Source of the DNA: Spirochaetota bacterium
Lineage (GTDB): Bacteria > Spirochaetota > Spirochaetia > SPDA01 > JAJSAL01
Reading direction: 5' to 3'
DNA: 64,000 nt
Assembly: GCA_024274705.1 (NCBI GenBank)
Contig: JAJSAL010000041.1
Location: forward strand, 1 to 64,000
Shown: one piece after another, positions 63,732 through 64,000 of the stretch
Layout: each line of letters opens with the position of its first letter
How positions within the stretch are numbered: the first letter of the stretch is position 1
Made by a program: the position numbers and the translations under genes
The notes under the pieces: model-generated
What the model was told of the DNA's origin: nothing
Database searches by the model: none
The model's input: the letters and a program-made list of their open reading frames with translations, nothing else

Positions 63732-64000
63732 ATGGCGTTGAAGGTGTTAATTGCGGATAAGTTCCCTGAACAATCTTTGAACATGATGAAAGAGCGGGGT
63801 TATACCATTATCTACGAGCAGGGACTCAAGGACGCGGATCTGGCTGAGATAATCGGGAAAGAGAAACCGGAAGTGCTGGTGGTACGTTCTACGAAAGTGA
63901 CAGGGGAGATGATCCGGTCCGAACCCAACTTAAGCCTCGTCATCCGCGCCGGAGCGGGATACAACACTATCGATGTGGATACTGCATCTGAGCTGAGCGT
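63732..64000 (+). CDS. serA: D-3-phosphoglycerate dehydrogenase-like protein (N-terminal part, runs off the window)
   Basis: The first 89 codons of a 2-hydroxyacid dehydrogenase: 'MALKVLIADKFPEQSLNMMK', 'VLVVRSTKVTGEMI' and 'LVIRAGAGYNTIDVDTA' are the SerA-type N-terminal substrate domain. SD GGAGG is well placed. The NAD domain and any regulatory ACT domain lie beyond 64000, so serA is the likely but not the only possible name; other hydroxyacid dehydrogenases share this start. Confidence 0.8.
   Translation, partial: MALKVLIADKFPEQSLNMMKERGYTIIYEQGLKDADLAEIIGKEKPEVLVVRSTKVTGEMIRSEPNLSLVIRAGAGYNTIDVDTASELS

Overview
The window looks like chromosome of an anaerobic, free-living spirochaete. 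Both solute-binding proteins (7845 and 26499 minus) carry the spirochaete-style signal-peptide ending 'LFAGG(Q/K)(K/Q)E' without a lipobox cysteine. The gene set is strictly anaerobic: two tungsten/molybdenum aldehyde ferredoxin oxidoreductase (AOR) family enzymes, two iron-sulfur flavoproteins, a xanthine dehydrogenase-type hydroxylase and a trimethylamine methyltransferase-family protein. The species cannot be named from sequence alone. No tRNA, rRNA, CRISPR array or intact transposase was seen.

Layout. (1) 1-3765: ATPase and two permeases of a BMP/nucleoside-type ABC importer whose binding protein is not in the window. (2) 3802-21749: a catabolic island with a TIGR04076-like protein, MttB-like protein, Isf-like flavoprotein, cytosine-deaminase-like amidohydrolase, a complete second BMP-type importer, a GntR regulator, a second amidohydrolase, a second Isf-like flavoprotein, a second GntR, then MoaD-like protein, AOR, UbiD, Fe-alcohol dehydrogenase, UbiX and an LpdD-like protein. 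(3) 22015-22492: a type II toxin-antitoxin pair. (4) 22739-32021, minus strand: a GntR-controlled operon of FGGY kinase, class I aldolase, zinc dehydrogenase, sugar-type ABC importer (no ATPase), creatininase-family protein and amidohydrolase. (5) 32215-48176, plus strand: a long operon related to the anaerobic purine/urate cluster of enterobacteria and gut anaerobes (XRE-cupin regulator, YgeY, SsnA, PreA-like protein, three hydroxylase subunits, YgeW-like carbamoyltransferase, a wrecked carbamate kinase, two PLP enzymes), which continues into DUF1015, a MoaD-like protein, a second AOR, a ThiS-like protein and a VOC protein. (6) 48148-64000: housekeeping and signalling: histidine kinase, YchF, a deleted hybrid kinase, SDR, pyruvate kinase, glutamate dehydrogenase, a large PEP-synthase-like protein, the BirA-controlled biotin importer, a wrecked thymidylate synthase, a VapC remnant, an Lrp regulator and the start of a phosphoglycerate dehydrogenase.

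The common theme is catabolism of nitrogen heterocycles or N-substituted compounds: four metal-dependent amidohydrolases, a creatininase-family protein, a molybdenum hydroxylase and several transporters, each block with its own regulator. The most notable features are: the AOR/UbiD block; the second AOR flanked by two ubiquitin-like GG-tailed proteins inside a purine-type operon; an FGGY kinase with no canonical start codon whose conserved N-terminus begins at AUC; four genes whose promoters imply leaderless mRNAs; a near-perfect BirA operator lying across the birA start codon; a compact structured element before ychF; and three genes (carbamate kinase, hybrid histidine kinase, thyA) broken by internal deletions.
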